Under the pieces are notes generated by a model. It was not told the origin of the DNA. It ran no database searches and worked only from the letters and a program-made list of their open reading frames with translations. A DNA stretch of 64,000 nt from Ceriagrion tenellum (lineage: Eukaryota > Arthropoda > Insecta > Odonata > Coenagrionidae): NCBI GenBank assembly GCA_963169105.1, contig OY720632.1, positions 59,553,136 through 59,617,135 on the forward strand. Direction: 5' to 3'. This document shows, one piece after another, positions 59,090-64,000 of this stretch; positions within the stretch are counted from its first letter, which is position 1, and every line of letters starts with the position of its first letter. Both the position numbers and the translations under genes were made by a program.

Positions 59090-59175
59090 ATAGGGGTAGG
59101 GCAACGGCTAGTGAAAGTGATAGCACATCTTGAAGAGGCTATGATTCGAAGCCGTGTCTAAAACAACATATTTTA
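59090..59175 (+). mobile_element. Degenerate tRNA-like SINE head
   Basis: An A-box-like GGCTAGTGAAAGTGATAG (59106-59123) and a B-box-like TATGATTCGAAGCC (59140-59153) are followed by GTGTCTAAA. The arrangement matches a decayed SINE head. No body is recognisable downstream. Confidence 0.35.
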
Positions 59176-59179
59176 ATGG

Positions 59180-61460
59180 TCAAACTTCAAAGATCGAAAT
59201 TGATTCTTAAACTTAATTTTAATATTCTTAGCGATATGTTCTTTGGGTGTTATCGAGAGTTTATATTCATTTTCTTACTGTGTTCATAGTTCTGCCTATC
59301 TGAAATTTCCATTCGCTAAATAAACAGCAATAACTTATAGTATATAACTTATTGGTGAATAATAAACAAGATGACTCGATTCTTATTCATTCCGCTACAT
59401 TCTAGAATTCTCATTCCCCGTGAATTTTTATGATGTCTGGAAGGCTTTTAAAATTCAACGTTGGTAAATGATCTAGAAAATCAAACCCAGCGGGCTACAA
59501 TTTTGCCGTCCTACCATTCGAAGAATTAATTTTCAATGTAAATTTATACTTCCGGTATGAAGACATTTAAGAAATTACTTATCGTATAATAACTAATTAT
59601 TCATTTGGTCAAATCTTCTTCCTCAACCGTAAACTTTCTTAGGACCCTGGACGGAATGAGATCAAGTCTATTCAAGCTGTTCCCTATCATTTCGAAAGAA
59701 TGGCAATGGAGCTTATAGATTAGATGTGCCTCATCACATTTACATGAGATGAAGAGCAGGTTTAAGAGATGATTTTGTTGAGTCAATGGCTTACTCGGTA
59801 ATTACGGTCGAGCTAATTGCGGATCTTGGTTTCTAGAATGGGATGCAAATCGTCGAGAACTCAAAAACATTCTAGTAGGCTCTCCGCCACATCTTAAGCA
59901 ATTATTTTACAATGACTTCATTGTTTTAGTTCCCGTTGGCTGTGTAAACGTTTTAAAATACATATTAAATTACTTATTTGTACTTAAAAGTGTTTATCCT
60001 TATTTGACAGGGACTCCTTCTCTCGGTATCCGGAGGTGACAGCTGGTAAATGGAGCAGTCAAACAATGCAGGTTGACTGACTGTTGGGGAAAATTTCTCT
60101 GGATTTACATACACCGTGAGTATTTGAGCTTCCTGTCCCAGGCACCTATAAATTTTACCAATACTTTGGGCCCAATTTTTGTGCAGGGACTATTTAAAAC
60201 AGATCTTGATTTAATGCTTTGCGAGAAGCGTAATTCTAAAATCATTTTTGATAAGTAGCTCGTATGCTTCGAGGTGTTTTAAGCATTTGTTGAAATTATT
60301 GAAGCTCTCCTATTCCTGTAGAAACATCATTATGAGGTCCACATAAATCCTTTAATACCTTGGTCTCCTAGAGTTCAAGACATCCTGCAGTGATTACCAA
60401 AATTTCCCTTGCGGGACACCGTACCACTACATTTGGTAACCGCAAGTAATCAGCTACTTTACCAATTAGACTCGGTTTTGATTCTTCTTTAATCTATAAA
60501 ACATAAAACCTCTATTATTATCTTTTTCTGCATACTATAATTTTTAATTTATGTCTTACTTTGCACCATACTTGAAAATCTTTTTTCAAAAAAAAAAAAA
60601 AAAGACTGATTAATGACGTTGAAAATATTGCTTCTATACCGATAGGGATCATTTATGTAGATTTCCTTATTTAGTTCCACTATTTCATCATTTTACTTAA
60701 TGGCTGTTAAGTCACATTGATTTTCTCTTTGCATCGCACTCAACGCTTTAAAAATGGTGACTAAGAATGAATTTTCTTCAGCTTTAGAGCTAGCTACCTT
60801 CCTATTACCATGACCGACGCAGCGCAGGAGAGAATTCATAAAAAAATTCGTAGCATGAATTTTCAAGCGGTTCGTCACAAAGGCATACGTAAGGTCCTCA
60901 TTCCGAGCAAAGATACAGAATATAAGGTCACATCAGTTTAGCGAAAAAAAATAAATACTTATGCCCTCTGTTTTTTTAAGAAGGGGTAGGTATCCAGAGA
61001 TGCACCCGTTAAATTGTGCTTCATAAGTACTGTGTCCCTACATAAGCAACTGTTTGTCAAAATCAGGATTTTAGGGGGTTTTAGGGCATTTAGGGCAGGT
61101 TGTGTTTGAAACTACTCGAACGAGAACGTAACTGAGGAGTCACCAGGTACAATCACGAAGGTTTCGAAATTTTACAGCTGTATTCAAACCGCATGTAAAA
61201 ATATCACACAGCCGTGTTTTTCCGTGTTCCGTGTTTTTTTGCGGGAATATTGTTGATGGAATTCAATATCGCGATTTGAGACACAATGAGCAATATATCA
61301 GTCACGCAAGTTTTCCGTCCATGTGGATAAAACTCCACAAAATCTCCAACCGTTCGTTGATGTACAGTGTGACTCCTTAGTTAAGTGCTCGAAATCCTCG
61401 CGAGCGATTTCAAACTCTCTGGGACTCTCTGGCCAGAAGTTAAAGTGTCCGGTGTTATTA
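59180..61460. other. No feature recognised; 16-base A run at 60588-60603
   Basis: AT-rich sequence. The A run could be a retroposed poly(A) tail, but the preceding sequence is not recognisable as a gene or element. Confidence 0.4.
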
Positions 61461-61467
61461 AAGACTG

Positions 61468-61610
61468 TTAGGGTTTTCCACCTGGTCAAACTCTCCATCT
61501 TTGCTGACGCTTCGATGTATGGGTGTGCATGATACCCAGGTGGCGGCAGACGACTCGTACATCGAAACGTCGGCAAATATGGAGATTTTGATCCGGTGGA
61601 AAACCTGAAG
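61468..61610. mobile_element. 143-bp foldback element
   Basis: Arms 61470-61520 and 61558-61608 are inverted copies. The right arm reads ACATCGAAACGTCGGCAAAT, then ATGGAGATTTTGATCCGGTG and GAAAACC. The left arm gives the same on the other strand with a handful of mismatches. The loop is about 37 bases and contains GATACCCAGGTGG. It is MITE-like and non-coding. A 92-codon - frame passes through the left arm but shows no known domain. Confidence 0.75.
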
Positions 61611-61854
61611 TCTGCAGAAACACTGCTGACCGCGCCGAGAAAGCATTAGATCAAAGCTTCAGATCCTCAGGTTTTTGCAGATACAAGCCAGTCCATCATA
61701 AGACGGGTTGCAATTTGAATGCAATTATTTTATTATGAGTGCATAGGAGCTACGACTTCAGTTTCTTTGCTGACTTTGACAAAGTTAGAGTTGCGATATC
61801 GTATTCGAAAATAGGCTCTTTGGCCGATATAAGATTTGAAAGATGAAAATACGA

Positions 61855-62060
61855 AGGCGCCGGGGATGGGCGGAGCGCGGCTCCGAGTTTGACGCCGGTG
61901 CGGCGGCGGCGCGGCCGTCTGCGCTTATCTTGAAAGGCTAATCCCCTCCTTCTTCCTCTTGCATCTCTGTGGAACCGCCGGCGTTTATTCCGAGTTAGCC
62001 GAGGACCATTAAATTTTCATCGATGCGTGATTAACGATCGGATAAGAGGAGAGCAGGACG
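61855..62060. promoter_or_regulatory. Compact CpG-rich block with GATA- and homeodomain-like sites
   Basis: The block is complex in sequence, not simple. A CpG-dense part (GCGGCGGCGGCGCGGCCGTC) is followed by GCTTATCT (61923-61930). Then come CATTAAATTTTCATCG, GATTAACGATC and GGATAAGA near 62040. It thus carries two GATA-type sites and several TAAT-type sites within 130 bases. Such clustering suggests an insect enhancer. No experiment or conservation data are available here. Confidence 0.3.
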
Positions 62061-64000
62061 CAGGACTCATCAAAGGACGCCCGGATCAGTGAACAGGAAA
62101 TCGCAGTTGCGAAACGTTTTTTCGTTACCTCTCACCGTCAACCCCTCTATGCAGGAAATTCCATCTTTATTTGGAAACTTCGCATTGGCCCCTGAATGCA
62201 TTTTTTTTTGTAATGCTCCCTTTAAAACAAACTTCGAGGGATATTTTGGAGATATCCGATGCCCAAGTATCACCCAAATTTAACCGAAAGCGCATCTCAA
62301 TCAAGTTACGCTCGAAGTCATTTCAAGGCTGTTGCATATTTGTTTTTCTGCTTTTCTTATCTTTGCAATTAGAAGTAGCTCTTCGGGTTATTAACTCTAG
62401 TTAACAGGATTTAATCATATTTATAAAAATTTTCTTGCAGTGGTTACGCGGCGAAAAATAATACTGCTGGCTTTCACCTGCAAATACGTTCGACACCAGG
62501 AGATGTCCACTATCTTTGATTGCAGAAGTTGTTACTAGAAAGTATTCCTCTTTGAATGATAGAGATTTGTTTACTTTGTTTACTTTCGTGGGATGAGGTA
62601 GTATTGAGTTGACCTATTTGTAAGTACATTGGGGGATGGCTTGGCTTAAGGAAAGTAATAGGCAAAGTTTAAGAGACTCCATTTTTACATTCTATGAATT
62701 CCCCTCCCATCGAAATTGCCTTTATGAGTTAAATATCTTCCGAATGAGTTAAATATCTTCCGAATTATGTGGGAATAATACTTCCTCACATTGTTCATGA
62801 ATGTAGTGCTTCAACGGTTCTAGATTACTCTCTGAGCTGCCACGAACAGCTGTTCCCGGGTGTTTAGAACTCTCTGGGCACCAATCAAGCTTCTGTTATC
62901 TTAAAAGAAGTGCAGTAATATTCATACCGATACGTAAATTTTTTAATGTCCCCTCAGATTCATAGAAGTTGTTAATATTTCTTTAGAATTGCATAATTTC
63001 ATCTCGTGCTGAATTTTGATCCGAATAAGGAGAAGATATTGGGCCAAAGCAGGCTGGAAAGCTCTTGTGCCTTTCATTCCATCGCTTTATCTTTTCATTC
63101 AGTCTGTAAATGTGTCCCTCCATTAATAAAACGTTGTCCCCTTAGCATCCCATTCTATATCAACTAGCCCTCTAAGTCCATTTATCATGTTATCGCTACT
63201 CCGGGAACCCTAAACCACTGGCATGAATCACTTTAATCCTCCTTAGGCGTGGAATCCTTGTAGCATTTCATTCGTTTTATTCATTTTCCAATCCTATTTG
63301 CGTCATCCTTGGCGTGTGTCACAATCCAAATGTTCTCCCTGTCTTCGGCCAGTCCCATATCCTCATCAGCATCGCCCGGAGATGCCGTTATTTGTGGTCG
63401 ATGGAAAACCAACAGCGTTCAAAAGCGATTTCACACTTCCATTCTCCTTTCATTCTCCAAATCGGTATCGCCATCCGACGATTTTCAAAAGCCACCTTCG
63501 GAATGTCCAGCAATTTTGATGTTTCCGAAGTTGGATTTTTTTCGACTACTAAACGGTCTATTATTCGTTCATGGAAGCAAAACGTCGACCCTTAGACAGT
63601 GCTTGACGACGCCTTCATATTGTGGCGTTTCTTCCAATCCTTTGACACAGCGAGGCACTATTATCCACAACTTTGGAGTTCATCGTTCAGCTTATGTGTG
63701 CGGCCGCAATAAAAATGATATTTATCTCCCCTTTAACTTCCTAGCTGTCATAATTCTACTTTTTATTGCCCAGCGTCGGTGGCATCTGAGCTTCAATATT
63801 TTGAGAGGAGGGTGTTGAACTCTCAAGTATCTTGTAATATATGACGACCGTTATTTTTAACAGAGCATTTCCTAATATTCAGAATGTGGGATCCCGAATT
63901 GTGTGTTTCAAGAGAGAAAAATTTTGTTTCCTTAAATTTAGGACGTGTGTCTTTACTTGTGTCTTATGGATTGTTCTATAAATGTTTCGAAATCTGGATA
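62061..64000. other. No gene recognised; short tandem duplication at 62724-62763
   Basis: A 20-bp unit (ATGAGTTAAATATCTTCCGA) is exactly duplicated at 62724-62743 and 62744-62763. A 169-codon + frame (63309-63818) is the longest non-low-complexity open frame in this part. It overlaps two other open + frames and has no recognisable domain, so it is not called. Confidence 0.45.

Overview
This window looks like nuclear DNA from an arthropod, most likely an insect with a medium to large, repeat-rich genome. The base composition is mostly AT-rich. Non-LTR retrotransposon (LINE) remnants, tRNA-derived SINEs and many foldback repeats are present. No operon-like run of long reading frames exists, and I find no bacterial ribosome binding sites or terminators. 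The species cannot be named from the sequence.

I found no intact protein-coding gene. The long open frames (up to about 270 codons) lie in G-rich or C-rich low-complexity islands and are compositional artefacts. The only open frames with recognisable protein content are decayed transposable elements. These are a LINE C-terminus on + at 38053-39058, an antisense LINE C-terminus at 11890-12319, a LINE 3' end on + at 12650-13250, and a short stretch on - near 7084-7346 that resembles bacterial IS1634-type transposases. Unassigned protein-like frames lie on - at 15954-17045. One candidate short internal exon on - at 30883-30986 has good splice signals.

Layout. 1-3.7 kb: two pieces of one dispersed repeat family. 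7-13.3 kb: the IS1634-like remnant, a 208-bp near-perfect tandem duplication, a SINE, and a pile-up of LINE fragments and direct repeats. 13.6-14.3 kb: an element with long terminal inverted repeats. 15.6-17 kb: a hairpin and decayed frames. 18.9 kb: a SINE. 23.3 kb and 45.1 kb: inverted copies of another dispersed repeat. 28.5, 32.9-33.8, 42.4, 43.1 and 61.5 kb: foldback elements, with a half copy of the 43.1-kb family at 58.3 kb. 38.1-39.1 kb: the best LINE copy, with an AT-rich repeat array inserted and candidate target-site duplications.

Between these, every 2-5 kb, are 0.2-1 kb GC-rich islands with strong purine/pyrimidine strand asymmetry, often switching strand part-way. Examples lie at 5.4-6.1, 8.7-9.0, 11.1-11.5, 17.7-18.2, 19.5-20.2, 25.4-26.1, 27.8-28.2, 46.0-47.1, 50.7-51.7, 52.7-53.1 and 55.2-55.6 kb. 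A few non-simple CpG-rich blocks (33.97-34.27, 40.43-40.64, 61.86-62.06 kb) look more like cis-regulatory DNA. The simplest reading is a long intron or intergenic stretch, rich in regulatory-like islands and old transposons. All similarity statements were made by eye; no percent identity was computed.
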